This document shows positions 1 through 10,716 of a DNA stretch of 64,000 nt, one piece after another (within the stretch, counting starts at the first letter, position 1; the number at the start of each line of letters is the position of its first letter). Position numbers and translations under genes: made by a program. The notes below the pieces were generated by a model. It worked only from the letters and a program-made list of their open reading frames with translations, made no database searches and was not told the origin of the DNA. This DNA is from Ottelia alismoides (Eukaryota; Streptophyta; Magnoliopsida; Alismatales; Hydrocharitaceae): assembly GCA_037367405.1 (NCBI GenBank), contig JAZKJV010003378.1, positions 1 through 64,000 on the forward strand, read 5' to 3'.

Positions 1-1594
1 TGTCAAAGCCATGCGCAATCGATAATTGAAACTCTCCTCCGGTGAGTTCTTCCCATTCCTACAGACGCCTCCCACATTGTCCTATCGAGGCCATCTCCAG
101 TTCTAATCCGAGCCGTTCATCTATGGGAGGCCTCCGACCGTCACATCCATTTGAGGATCTCAATTGCGCCCTCCATCGTCGAAGCAGTATCCTTGCATCT
201 CAGTCATCCGAACTTAAGTGGAACACCTCCGGTCGTTGGATCGCGCCTAATAAGGGGTAACTTGTCCTTTAGCCCCTTTTTGTTTTGTTTTTATTATTTA
301 GTCCTGTAAATACTCGTTGTATCTTAAAATAGCTTGGTTAATTTGCATATGGACCCTTGTTTGTTTTAATATTTGTACTTTAATCCTTGTTGGTGTGAAC
401 TCGTGTGTTGTCCTATGTGTTATTCAGGTGCATTTGCATATTCTGTCCTGGATTATGTGTGTGTGTGTGTTATGCTTTGAGTAGAACTTTCTAATTGTTT
501 CAAGTATGCCCATGTGCATGGTCTATTATGCATGTACGTGAATACCCTGGGCTTTTTGCATTTTTAGCCTCCAACTTTTCATGCGTGTTATCTTTTGGTC
601 CTGGAACTTTATTTTTGTTACAATCAAGTCCCTGCAAACCGTGTGCTTTGTTTTTAATTAACTAAATATCAAATTAAGTCCAAACATTCTATAAAAATTA
701 CCGATAGCTCCTTCTAACGATGTAATAATTATTGTAATTTTTGGGATTAATTTTGTGTTTTCTTTTATTTTCTAAAAATCAAAATCCATAAAAAATTATT
801 CTACCTATTTTATAAAATACATAAAAATTATAGAAATTGTGCTAAAAAATTCCAAAAAAAAATAGTATTTGTTTATTTTTTGTGTGCTCTAACTTCTATA
901 GCATTTTTTTGAAATTCACCATAAAACTCTTAAAAGTCTCGAACCCCTTAAAAACTCATAAAAATCATTAAGAAATCTAAAAAAATAATAAAAATACTAT
1001 TCCAGTTTCTATTGTTAGATTCTTTTTATTCACTTTCTCATGAAATTCATAACCAGGACATTAGGAACTTTAATAATTTTTAATTTGTAATTTTGTCCTG
1101 GTTGTGCACTGTTTCCTTCTTTAGCTCTTGTTTAAATTTATAAAATCACATAAAAATCGATAAAACCCAGAAAATTAGCAAAAATACCTTAATATTTGAA
1201 AACCAAAAAATATATTTATTCCTGATTTTTGAGCATTTCTGGCCTTAGAATAAAAATTCAAAAAGCTGCTTGTGTGCTTTAGTTTTCTTGTTGCTTGATT
1301 TTCATCCTTATTTTAAAATATAAAAGAAATTTGCAAAATTAAAAATTAATAAAAATAAGCATTTGAGATTCTAAAGTACGACTACTTTGAAGGATTTCTC
1401 GTGCTCCTTGTGATCGACCCTAGTCGCTAGACCATGTTCAGATAAATAGCGGAGACCGCTAACATTGTTTCTATGCCTTGATTGCTTGATTTGAGTCGTT
1501 CTCTATTTTTCTTGTTGAGCTTTGGCCTTGTGATCTAGATCGCAACGACCCTTTGTTTTTATTTCCTAACTCGTGTCGCTCAGGTCGCTCATCA
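1..1594 (+). mobile_element. 3' portion of an Athila-type LTR, left edge outside window
   Basis: No gene. The end of this block matches the ends of the other Athila-type LTRs here: a GTGCTCCTTGTG motif, then an ATCGACCCTAG(T)CGCTA / TAGCG arrangement, and a terminal CTCATCA. It stops abruptly at 1594, where an unrelated minus-strand protease reading frame begins, so 1594/1595 is an insertion junction; AGCAC (1595-1599) is the expected target duplication. The layout is that of the other LTRs: a GC-richer stretch at the left, then an AT-rich tail with many AAAATCCAAAAA-like runs. A (TG)n run lies near 464. It could be a solo LTR or the 3' LTR of an element extending left. Confidence 0.85.
1425..1451 (+). 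promoter_or_regulatory. LTR-end stem-loop near poly(A) signal (left-edge LTR)
   Basis: CGCTA at 1425-1429 can pair with TAGCG at 1447-1451. The loop contains ATAAAT, a decayed form of the AATAAA seen at the same place in the other LTRs. Function is inferred from position only. Confidence 0.45.
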
Positions 1595-1660
1595 AGCACC
1601 AGAATCAAACAAGGCATGTACTGAAAAGCCATGAATAATAACGGTACCTCTTACAATTGT
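1595..1660 (-). pseudogene. Aspartic protease fragment of the Del/Tekay-like element
   Basis: Read on the minus strand this short stretch gives a retrotransposon protease start ending in LFDSGA, the catalytic Asp-Ser-Gly triad plus Ala. In Ty3/gypsy polyproteins this domain cleaves Gag-Pol. The frame is cut directly after the DSGA codons (1595-1606) by the LTR ending at 1594, so the remainder of the protease and all of RT, RNase H and integrase of this element lie outside the window or are lost. Confidence 0.7.
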
Positions 1661-2919
1661 GCCTGAATTGTAGGCTTGTTATTCAATGATTACATTAAGC
1701 TGGACATTAGGAATAGGCTAAGCTAGAACCCGCAACACTTGTGGTGGTTGCTGTGTAGGAGACGCTCCTTGTGAGCCACGACCTCTACCATGTCTTCCTC
1801 CATGTGTTGCTCCATTACTCGGGGTGGATGTTAACTGTTAATTGGGTTGGATTTAGACTCCAGATCTCTCAACCTTTGGGATAGTCTTTCCTCCTGTGAC
1901 CTTCCCTGATGACAGCAAATAACACACATGTGTTCCTATTCGTGCTGAAGATCCAACCATAGCGGTACTAGCTCCTGCTCTTGAGTCATGGGGGTATAGT
2001 GGAGGTCTAGGAGAAACCTCCTCTTCTTGATAATTCCTGGCGCAAAGTCTATGGCGAACTTATAGTAGACCCAACTGGATGATAATGATTGTCTCTGTGG
2101 TTATAATTCGCCTTACATTTGGATGGTCCACCAGTAAAATGAAGCTTCTTCTTTGACAGTTTTCATTCCCTTCCTATCTCAATACGATATGTTCATGGCT
2201 TCATTTATAGTGGTGGCTTTAAACCTGCAAGCTTCTCTCTAAGATCTCCCTGAAGCCCGCTAACAAATTTGGTAAGACATTCCTGTGGTGAAGCTTCTAG
2301 AGATGGGAGTAACATAGCAGCTCTGTAAAGTAAATATGATAATCTCGTACATTCTTAGAACCCCGGGTCAGAGAAGCCAACTCCCTCCTCTTCAATTCTT
2401 CCCAATGGAGAGATAGAAGTGAGCTCAGAACCTCTCTTCAAAGACATCCCTTGGAACGGAATCTACTAATTTCTTGGAAATGGCTCTCCACCATCGTCTT
2501 GCATAATCTGCTAGGGAGGTAATCAGCGAAGTGTAGCCAAGTATCTACTGGTGCACTATATTATCCTCAACATCCTACTAACATCATCTAGCCATAGTTC
2601 TGCTTCACCAGGTATCTCTATGCCTTTGAATCTAGGAATCTTTCCCTTTCGGTGATTGTCCAGTAGTTTTTGGTGTCTAAGAAGAGCTCTTTCCATTGCT
2701 CCTTCAGCTGGATAGGAGCAGACTCAGTGGAAGGACGGTAACTAGATTCTTCCTCAGAAAGATGGACAGAACCTTCAATCCTAGCATCCACTGTTTGGAT
2801 GCCTCAGGACTCTCAGCTTGTGCATTGAGCCTATCCTCTAATGCTTGATGCTTTGCCCCCATTTCTTGCAACATTGTCATCATAGCCGCTAATTTCCTAG
2901 ACATGTCTTGGTCTGCCAT
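1661..2919 (-). pseudogene. Gag of the Del/Tekay-like Ty3/gypsy element, decayed
   Basis: The first ATG on the minus strand (2917-2919) opens a 71-codon frame beginning MADQDMSRKLAAMMTMLQEM, a helical N-terminus like that of chromovirus Gag. Homology continues after several stops and frameshifts: a capsid-like stretch (KFVSGLQGDLREKLAGL, near 2220-2280) and a decayed Cys/His region near 1900. Gag would form the virus-like particle that packages element RNA. It lies between the initiator-Met PBS (now displaced to 27690-27701) and the protease fragment, which is the normal gene order. No intact product is possible. Confidence 0.65.
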
Positions 2920-3103
2920 GATCCTGGGATGAGGTCAAGGGCAAAGGTTAGGTCTTACACGTTTTACCATGATGTACACAAGGGACAATGACTTGTGAAT
3001 GATGTTGCAGTCACTTATTAAGATGAAAGGATCTTAAGACCCCTTAGTTTCTGAATACCACTCATAGTTATCAATTACTGAGTAAATTACTAGAGTAACC
3101 GAG
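2920..3103 (-). other. 5' untranslated leader of the Del/Tekay-like element
   Basis: Non-coding stretch between the Gag start and the insertion point of Athila-1. Removing Athila-1 joins 3103 to 27691, so the leader continues directly into the PBS at 27690-27701. CCGAG at 3099-3103 is the left copy of the target duplication made by Athila-1. Confidence 0.65.
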
Positions 3104-6100
3104 TGATGAATACTCATTCATCATTCTTTATTCTTTTATTTAGGCTAATTATCTTGACAAAATACCGTATATGATAGTTGTACATACATTAAGTTACCAA
3201 TAAGCATGCTTTTGTTAAATATTAATAATTAGCATGTATTTGTGCAAAATAAAAGAATAAAGAATAAAAGAAAAAGAAGGAAATATTTAGAATAAATATT
3301 TAGTGACCTAATTCCAAGAGAAGGCCCGGTATGGGCCTGATCGCCAAAAAAATAAGTAGAGAGAGATAGGGCCATTCAACCTTGTGATATTCCTTATTAT
3401 ATGCATATATTTTATTTTCACAAAAAATAAATATAAAAATGTGTTTCTAATCCCTTTATATATTCTTAAAAATAAAACAAAAATAAAAAAATAAAATAAA
3501 AATAAAAATAATTTCTCTCTCAACCTTGTACATATCACATGTGTATATATATTCATCATCTATTTATTTCACACTTGTAAATAGCCAATAAAAATAAAAT
3601 AAAAATTATTTTATACTCTAAATTTTATGTTATAAAATAAATAAAATATAAAATTGGGGAATTTGTACAAAATAAGAAAATTAAAAATAATTATATAAAA
3701 TACTTAGGTATTTTATACCTGTGTATAATATAATATATTGTCATATATCATAATTTATTTTTCATAAAAATAAATAAAAATCACAAAAAAATAGTTTGAA
3801 AAATAAGAAACATTTTTCATTTTCGAAAATATTTTAAAATAAAATCGTTTTCTATTTTTAATTTATTTACAAATCTTTCTATTCCCTAATTTCTAATTGG
3901 TCCAGGAGGATTGTTGACCCCGGTCAACTCCCCCTCCCGGACCAGTCTTCGCCCGGATCTAATTTTTGCCGCACTTTCTCCCATTTATCCCACTCGGATC
4001 CCTCCACCTTTTACTCCGATTCCTTTGCCCGCTCCTTCCCCTTGGATCCACGACCCTCGGGGATCCCTGGGAAGGATGGAGTCTTCTTTGGATCGTGCGC
4101 TCCATCAGATTCTTCTTCGCCACTTGGGGAACGCAAATAACAATCATCATTCCTTTCCCCCAGAGTCGTAGCTCGCGCCGCCACTTTGCTTCTACCCTAG
4201 AAATCTTCCTCTTGTTGACAGCAATCGGAGGAGCCCTTTGGTAGTAGGAGAAGGTTGTGAGCTGCGTCACGGTTACGTGGCCGGAGATCGTCATGTTGAG
4301 CCTCCTCGCCCTTCACGCACGCATGTGAGCATCCTCGCCTTCCGCAGCGAGGTAAGAGGAGAGGACCCAGACCGACCTCACCCCCTGGAGTCCAGGATCT
4401 TGTAAGGACCATCAGGTATACCTCTTTTCAATCCTAGTTCCTTCTATTTCGATTCTTCCATTCACCGCTCTGCTAGCTCCGACCCAATGGTCGGAGCTCC
4501 ATCAGTCACATCCACCCGCTTAGATCTACAGCGCAGACCATCGTCACCCCTCCTGCGTATCCTGATCACCCAAATCTTGGCTATCCGAGCCAAGAATTAG
4601 GCTTAGGTTTCCTCCGTCGCTTCGCCGGAACCTCCCTTCGCCTCCCACTGTCGCTCCCTTTATCCTTAGTCAAATAACATCGATCGGAGTACTCCTCCGA
4701 GTCGGAGCTTTATCCCTCAGGCTTCGCGCGCATGGTTACATCTCAGTTCGCCTCCATCCAGCCTCGTCGGCGGCTCGCCCTAGGTCACGCACCCCATCCA
4801 GGAGATCCCGACCGTTTGACAACTTCATCAGACCGCCACCCGACGTGGAGGGGCCTTGCGAGTCGAGCCCCGCTGCCCGATCGTCCATCGGAATGCCAGA
4901 ATCACCGGCGGTTCTCCGATGAACTTCACTCAGGCGGTAGGTTCGTCCAGCATCTTCCTCCACTGTTGGATCTCGCCTCTCCGCCAGTTATATATCAAAG
5001 CCGTCCATCGCCTATGCCTGTCAGGCCGTTAGATCTGACATCTAACGGCCCCGTGTCAGCGCAAGAGCCACACGCCACTAGCCAGTCAGAGCACGCCACC
5101 TGTCACCCCACCGTGACCCGTACGACCCACCTGGGTAAATTGCTCCACTTCCCTTGCGTTTATTTCTATTTATACTTTACTCTGTAAAATAAAAGTTGGC
5201 ACGGGGGACTATTTGCACTTTTGCCTTTGCTAATTTCTATATCTGCATTTCAGTCATCCATGTATGGTTGCGCGTGCGTCGTCACGTGTATTTATGGGAC
5301 ATTGTGCATGTATTGCCCTGGTTTTCTTGGATGTTATGAATTGAACTTTTAGCCTTGATATTTACATCCATGCCCCTATGTGTACTGTGTTTCGACATGT
5401 GCTAGAATCTTGGGAAAATGTAGGAAGGGTCCTACACTTTATATGCATGTTAAATTCAGCCCCTGGAACATATTTTGTTGCGATTTGGTCCCTGTGTGTT
5501 GTACTTCTTTGATTGGTTTGAATAAATATCAAACTTCACCCAAAATTGTGAAATTTTGACACATGGCTCTGCCATGGTGTAGGAACTTCTAAGAATTTTT
5601 GGGTTCATTTTGTTTCCATTTAGTATTTTTCATAATTCAAAAACCCTAAAAATGGGTACTGTATGGTTTTAAAATCAACTAAAATATTAAAACTCCTCTA
5701 AAAGATCCAAAAAAATCATTATTGTGGTTTTTGTTGTGTGTTAATTTCAATTCCATGTTTTGTTGCATTTGGATTTATAAAATCTTAAAAATTGAAAAAC
5801 CACAAATATTAGAAAATCGTCAAAATTCCTAAAAATTTAAAAAAATGCACTTTCAGTTTTTGTAGTTAGATTTTTATTTTTAATTTACAATAAAATTATT
5901 GCTCAGAATTTTATAGGCTATTTAAATATTTTTAAATAGCCTTTAGATTATGGCTGCACATTACCTTTTATTTTTACCCTTGTTTCATTTTTATAAAATT
6001 AACTAAAAATCAAAAAAAATCTAAGAAAAATATCAAAACACTTGAATATTTATAAAAACAAAAATTATTTTTATTTTAATTTTTTGCCATTTTTGGTGTG

Positions 6101-6432
6101 TTAAATAATTGTTTTATTGTGCCTTTCTCATTTCTTTTACACCTTTTATTAATTTTAAAAATTACAAACAATTTGAAAAATATAAAAACCACCTTTTTAT
6201 TTTATTTCATTTTATTTTAATTTTGACTACTTCGTAGGTTTATTATACCTGCTCCTTGTGTTCGACCCAGGTAGCTATACCAGGTAAATAAAATAGCGAG
6301 ACCGCCATTTTACTTGCCTGCCTTGATTGTTATATTGCTGGTCTTCGATTTTCTTGATTGACTTAGCCTCGCGTTCGGGTCGCAACGACCTATTCATACC
6401 TTAACCCGAACAACGGGAAATTTGAGCCATCA
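3104..6432 (+). repeat. 5' LTR of Athila-1
   Basis: 3,329 bp repeat matching 24342-27685. U3 begins with an AT-rich section (to about 3900), then a GC-rich section (3900-5150) that by analogy carries promoter and transcription start, then an AT-rich R/U5 tail. Short open frames inside it, such as those near 3911-4294 and 4732-5187, lie in repeat sequence, are not conserved as proteins between the two LTRs, and I do not call them genes. Confidence 0.93.
6274..6297 (+). promoter_or_regulatory. Stem-loop with AATAAA in loop, 5' LTR of Athila-1
   Basis: GCTAT (6274-6278) pairs with ATAGC (6293-6297); the loop holds AATAAA at 6287-6292, the plant polyadenylation hexamer. The same arrangement occurs in the other Athila-type LTRs of the window. 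A role in 3'-end formation is inferred. Confidence 0.55.
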
Positions 6433-6435
6433 GAA

Positions 6436-6453
6436 TGGTACCGGTTGCCGGGG
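6436..6453 (+). promoter_or_regulatory. Primer-binding site (tRNA-Asp type, mutated) of Athila-1
   Basis: Three bases after the LTR end lies TGGTACCGGTTGCCGGGG. The expected complement of the plant tRNA-Asp 3' end is TGGCGCCGTTGCCGGGG, so this site is recognisable but altered at its 5' half. Athila and Tat elements usually prime minus-strand DNA from tRNA-Asp. Confidence 0.8.
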
Positions 6454-8007
6454 AGCACGGCTTAGTAGTCAGCTTTTCTTTATTTTTTGGCTTTTCTTTT
6501 TCTTATTTTATTTTCTTTTATTTGTTTTCTTTTTTATTTTATTTGCTTTTGCTTTTATTTGTTTTTATTTGTGTTTTTATTTTTGCATTTATTTCTTTTA
6601 TTTTTCATTATTATAATAATTGTTGGTCCGACACATCTTCTGTTTGCTTTTCTTACGAGGGCCTGACGATCGAGAGTGGCTTTCTTCAGGGAGTCGACGC
6701 ACCTGCGGGATTCGAAGGCAGCTCTTTTCTGCATAGAGCCGTAGGAGAGCGTGAGAGAGGAGAGCAAGAGTGTGGGGAGCTCTAGAGTAGCGTAGCTTAG
6801 TTTATTTTTCCGCACTAGATTATTATTGTAATAATGCAGGACAGGACACTAAGAGACTACCATACTTGGTGATTGCTCGGGGTCTATTTTGTCGAGCACC
6901 GGTGTGCTCGGGGGACCTCACCACGGTTTTCGCCGGTTTTCATTTTTATCGCTTTTATTTTCTTTGATTCTCGGGGATTTTAGCCTTAGCTTTAGGATTT
7001 TCTCTTGCCTTGTGACGTAATTCTTAAGGCCCAACCTTAATTACATTGCATGTTCATATAGATCGAATAATTGTACCTTATTAATTAAATCACTAATAAA
7101 AAAGTTAATCTGGTCACTTGAGGGGTCACATGCCACTAGAGGTTGTATACAGCGCTGGCAGGATCCGTTGTGGCAGACACCGATCGGCATCAGAGATCGG
7201 ACCCCGATCCCTCTCGTTGACCCGTTAGCTATTGTGCTTCACGAGTAGAAACTATCTGCTTAAGGTCGATTCCCTCGTTGCATCATATAGATAGGTTTTA
7301 TTTCTGTCATTTAAATTTATACGCGGATCACTTTGCATGTAGAGTGCTGGAGGCAAGGTACGCATTTCTTACTCAACATGCATCATCGTGTTTAGTCATG
7401 CATCGGCTTTTTCGTCTTCTCCCCCTGTTTTTGGACTTAATAATAATTAGGAGAACCGAAAAATTCATTAGGCGTTGTTTGCTTTGAAAAAGATCTAAAA
7501 ACAAAAATTATAAAATCAGGACTGTTAAGCATACTTGATCTTAAAAGACATTGACTTAATAACTTGTCTTGGGAGAGAAATCCCCTCCTTGTATGGTTTG
7601 GATGAGCGAGAGAGTGACCCGCACCCTGGGCTAGAGCCACATACGACCCTTCTTCAGACTACTGGTCTCAGGTTAGTCGTTCGCCAGCGAGGATCGCTCC
7701 GGTCTTCGATAAAGCGGGTCGCGATATCCTTAACAGAATAAGTCGATCGGGTAGCCGGTAAACGGTCTGCGATTTGTACTGGCTGGGAAAGATCTAACCT
7801 TGGATCGGGACAGTCTCCTGGAGGTGTTGGATTCCCAACAGCTCACTTAATCACTCTGAAAGACTGTTTGATCACCTAATAAAATTGACAAGATAAAAGA
7901 TCGAACCTTCACGGTCATCAGCTCTGAGTGCGTAGATGAGTCTGGGGTTTGTTTGACCGATCTTGTTTGTTATTCAGATCTCATCCGCCTTCACTCGCCA
8001 GATCAAG
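6454..8007 (+). other. 5' leader of Athila-1
   Basis: 1.55 kb without a convincing gene. It begins GAGCACGGCTTAG, followed by a T-rich tract (6475-6605), a strong stem-loop at 6892-6911 and several blocks also found in the Athila-2 leader: GGACCTCAC after the stem, the CACCGATCGG palindrome near 7178, TTCATTAGGCGTTGT near 7465, and a GGGAGAG...CCCCTCC stretch near 7570. Conservation of these blocks amid otherwise variable sequence suggests RNA-level functions such as packaging, dimerisation or translation control; that is inference. Confidence 0.7.
6892..6911 (+). promoter_or_regulatory. Conserved leader stem-loop of Athila-1
   Basis: CGAGCAC (6893-6899) pairs perfectly with GTGCTCG (6904-6910) around CGGT; T6892 and G6911 can add a wobble pair. 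The equivalent in Athila-2 (44736-44755) has different arm bases that still pair. The apex contains the self-complementary tetramer CCGG. Confidence 0.65.
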
Positions 8008-9077
8008 ATGATGGGTCGGAGGTCCCTTAGGCAGCCTTTGGCTGCACCGCTTTCGAACACTCCAGCCCGCTCATCTAGGTTGGTTCGCGAGAGACGAGAC
8101 ATGCTCTCCGATCCTGAGTTTCACTCCGCCATGTTCCCCCTCGACCACCCTTATACCAGTCCTGAGGTTCCCGATCAGAGACAAAAACAGCCAGTTGATT
8201 TATCGGCACCTGAGTTTGGGTCTTTTGCCTTTGCAAAGACCATGGCCAGCAGCGAGGAGCGCACTGATGGACCCAGTGGATCACAGACCTACATATTGGA
8301 TCAGGGTGTCATCAACAACACCCTATTAGCCTCCCTTGAGACGATGCAGAGACAGATCCGGGATCAGGGAGTTTTCATGGTGGACATGCACCGTGAGATG
8401 GAACAGATGCGAGCAGATAGAGAGAAGCGCAGACCTGGTGGAGGAGGAGGAGGAGATGGACCAGATAACCGACATCCTGAGGAGCAGCCCGTACAGCCAG
8501 CAGCAGCCGCGAGACCGATGAGATAGTTGCACAACCCCGGTGCAACTCTCACGCACAGATGGATAGTGTTGCCTGCTATTTTGGGAGATTTCAAGCTCCC
8601 CCCTCAGACGATTCAGCTCCTTCCACGCTTCCGCGGACTCTCCATGGAGGAGTCGCACCATCATCTCCAAGAGTTTGAGATGATCTGTAGTACCGTCCAT
8701 GACCGCATGGCGGACGAGGACACCATCAGGATGATGGCCTTCCCTTTCTCCCTGCTAGACAGAGCAGCCAACTGGCTGAAGCATTTAGGGGATTCATCAC
8801 TACATGGGAACAACTCCGGAACGAGTATCTCAATAAGTATTATCCACTCGGCCGAACTAATGCAGCCAGGGCCCTGATCAGCAATTTCTCCATGCTCCCC
8901 AATGAGCAGTTTCACGAGGCATGGGATTGCTTCAGGGAGCTCACAGATCAGTGTCTCCACCATGACATCTCAAAGCCCAATCTCGTCCAGAGTTTCTTCT
9001 GCGGGTTGACACCGGAGTTGCAGGGGCTTGTGAATGCATCATGTGGGGGCTCGTATTTTGCCAAGGATGAGGATCAG
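8008..9077 (+). pseudogene. Gag of Athila-1, 5' part
   Basis: Starts at tandem ATGs (8008, 8011) giving MMGRRSLRQPLAAPL, the same start as Athila-2 Gag (MMGRRSLRLPLTAPL). The N-terminal 170 residues are low-complexity with an acidic coiled stretch and a poly-Gly run (near residue 150). The capsid-like retrotransposon Gag domain follows: THRWI, PRFRGLSMEE, EFEMIC, NWLKHL, NEQFHEAWDCF and NLVQSFFCGLTPEL. Defects: TAG at 8524-8526 where Athila-2 has CAG, a one-base loss near 8790 in NWLKHLG, and at 9078 the frame is split by the nested element. Gag would assemble the cytoplasmic particle. Confidence 0.85.
9073..9077 (+). other. Left target-site duplication (ATCAG) of the nested element
   Basis: ATCAG precedes the TGTTGACACG terminus at 9078 and recurs at 16577-16581 right after the other LTR. 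Removing the insert and one copy restores continuous Gag homology. Confidence 0.93.
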
Positions 9078-10702
9078 TGTTGACACGATTTTTCATGGTT
9101 TAAAAAGGTGATTTAACACATCATTGTTGTCCCATGCAAAACCGCAATCAAACAAATAATATTACAACTACGAGCATGATCAAAGTACAGAAAAAATGTG
9201 CGCGGCAAGTAGAGGTTCGTATCTGCAGGGACTAAGCAAACTTGTAATTTTTGTTCTTTAAAACTTGATTTGAATTTAGATATATTGCGACGAAAGACAA
9301 ATGATGGAAAAAAATACGATCTACGGAGAAAGTATAATTTCCAAAAGCTTAGATTAACTAAATATGGATGTGAATGCAACTAAGTACGAAAAATGGGGGT
9401 TGATTTGTAATGTAATATGGAAAGATGAGATTTACTTGCAATATATTTTTTAGAGAGAATAATGGAATATAAAACTTGCAAAGCACATACTTTCAAGAGA
9501 AATTAGATTTGAGAGTAGCTTACACCAAAAGATTTGTTCCTTCAAATTTAACTTAAACCAACTAACCAAGATAATAAAATTTCATGCGACAAATAAAATA
9601 GGAAAGAAATGCTTCTCTATTTGATTCTAGAGTGAAGGCGACGATGATGGCAGAGACGGGTGTGTGTGGGAAGATGCATGGGCTGATCGCACACACGAGT
9701 ATGGAGCTGAGGAGAGAAGGTCGTCGAGGAGGAAATGTGTCGTACAAGAGTGGCTGGAGTTGGTGATCACGCACAAGAGTGCAGAAGGATTCCGTCGAGG
9801 AGGAGATGCGTCGCAGCAGCACGACTGGAGTTGCTGGCCGTGTAGAGAGGAGGATTGGCTGTTGGAGCACCGCGAGGAGGAGGGAGTGCGCGAGGGGAGA
9901 GGGTCGTTGGCCGTGCGCTACTTCTATACCTGCATGAGAAAACGAGAGAGAGAGAGAGAGAGGGATAGAGAGATAGAAAAACGAGAGGGAGAGGGGTGCG
10001 TAAGAGGAGGAGAGCCTTGTATTTGCATGGGTTCATTTTATAAAGGTCTTATGCATCTCTTCAACATGAAGAGTCGCATGCATGTAAAGACAAAAACATT
10101 TAATTTCATTCATGCATGGGGAGAAGAGAGGAATTAACATGGTCGATTCTTTCATTTGAATGGGGTATGGTCTTAGTTTATAATAGTCATATGCACCTTT
10201 TCAAAGTGAAGTGAAAAGTCACATGCATGTATGACAAAACAATAACTTCATGTAAGACAAAAACAATAAAGACTCTCATGCATGGGAAGGATATGGTCGG
10301 CTACAATTTGTGGGGAATGGGAGAGAGAAAGAGAGAATGAATAAAGATGGTACACATGCATGCATGACATTTAATGAGTGGGAATTTTTCACTCTCACCC
10401 TTCCCCATTTCTTTCCAATAAAATGTAAGAGATAATTTGTAGAGTCAAGTCAATTTGTTGGATGTTGATTAAATTAGTGCTCTATGAGTGTACTCAATTT
10501 CTCTCTGATAGATCTAATTAATGATGATAATTGATTAGAATATTTTATCAGATGTTTTCTTGATTTTAATATGATTTTATACACTTATGTGCATGGAATA
10601 ATGTAGACATATATTATGTGAATTTAGAGTTTGTAACCTAAGAATTGATATTGTATTCCACATAAATTGAGCCTATTATCACATCATATCATGTAATCAT
10701 CA
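9078..10702 (-). repeat. 3' LTR of the nested element
   Basis: 1,625 bp matching 14956-16576. Holds a (GA)n run (9946-9965; CT on the coding strand) just downstream of a minus-strand TATA box. Frames such as the ones near 9664-10137 occur in both LTR copies, but lie antisense to the element and look like chance openings in purine-rich sequence. Confidence 0.93.
10036..10046 (-). promoter_or_regulatory. TATA box in left LTR of the nested element
   Basis: Minus-strand CCTTTATAAAA followed by a pyrimidine-rich leader, a common plant LTR promoter layout. The identical motif is at 15910-15920 in the other LTR. Confidence 0.6.
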
Positions 10703-10716
10703 CACCCCCATACTTT
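10703..10716 (-). promoter_or_regulatory. Polypurine tract of the nested element
   Basis: Minus-strand AAAGTATGGGGGTG lies directly against the LTR start, where plus-strand DNA synthesis would be primed. It is nearly the same as the Athila-1 tract (AAAGTATAGGGGG at 24329-24341). Confidence 0.85.

Noticed and set aside
4732..5187. 151-codon frame in the Athila-1 5' LTR
   Set aside because: Sits in the GC-rich R/U5 part; the 3' LTR copy has shifts and stops, and no domain is visible.
6422..6785. Hydrophobic frames rich in Phe/Leu after the Athila-1 PBS, possible membrane protein
   Set aside because: Produced by a T-rich tract in the leader; the Athila-2 leader has no equivalent.
9664..10137. 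157-codon frame (+) in the nested element's left LTR, with a related frame in the right LTR (15540-15821)
   Set aside because: Both lie antisense in LTR sequence rich in GAGGAG; length and ends differ between the copies, and the similarity is explained by LTR duplication.
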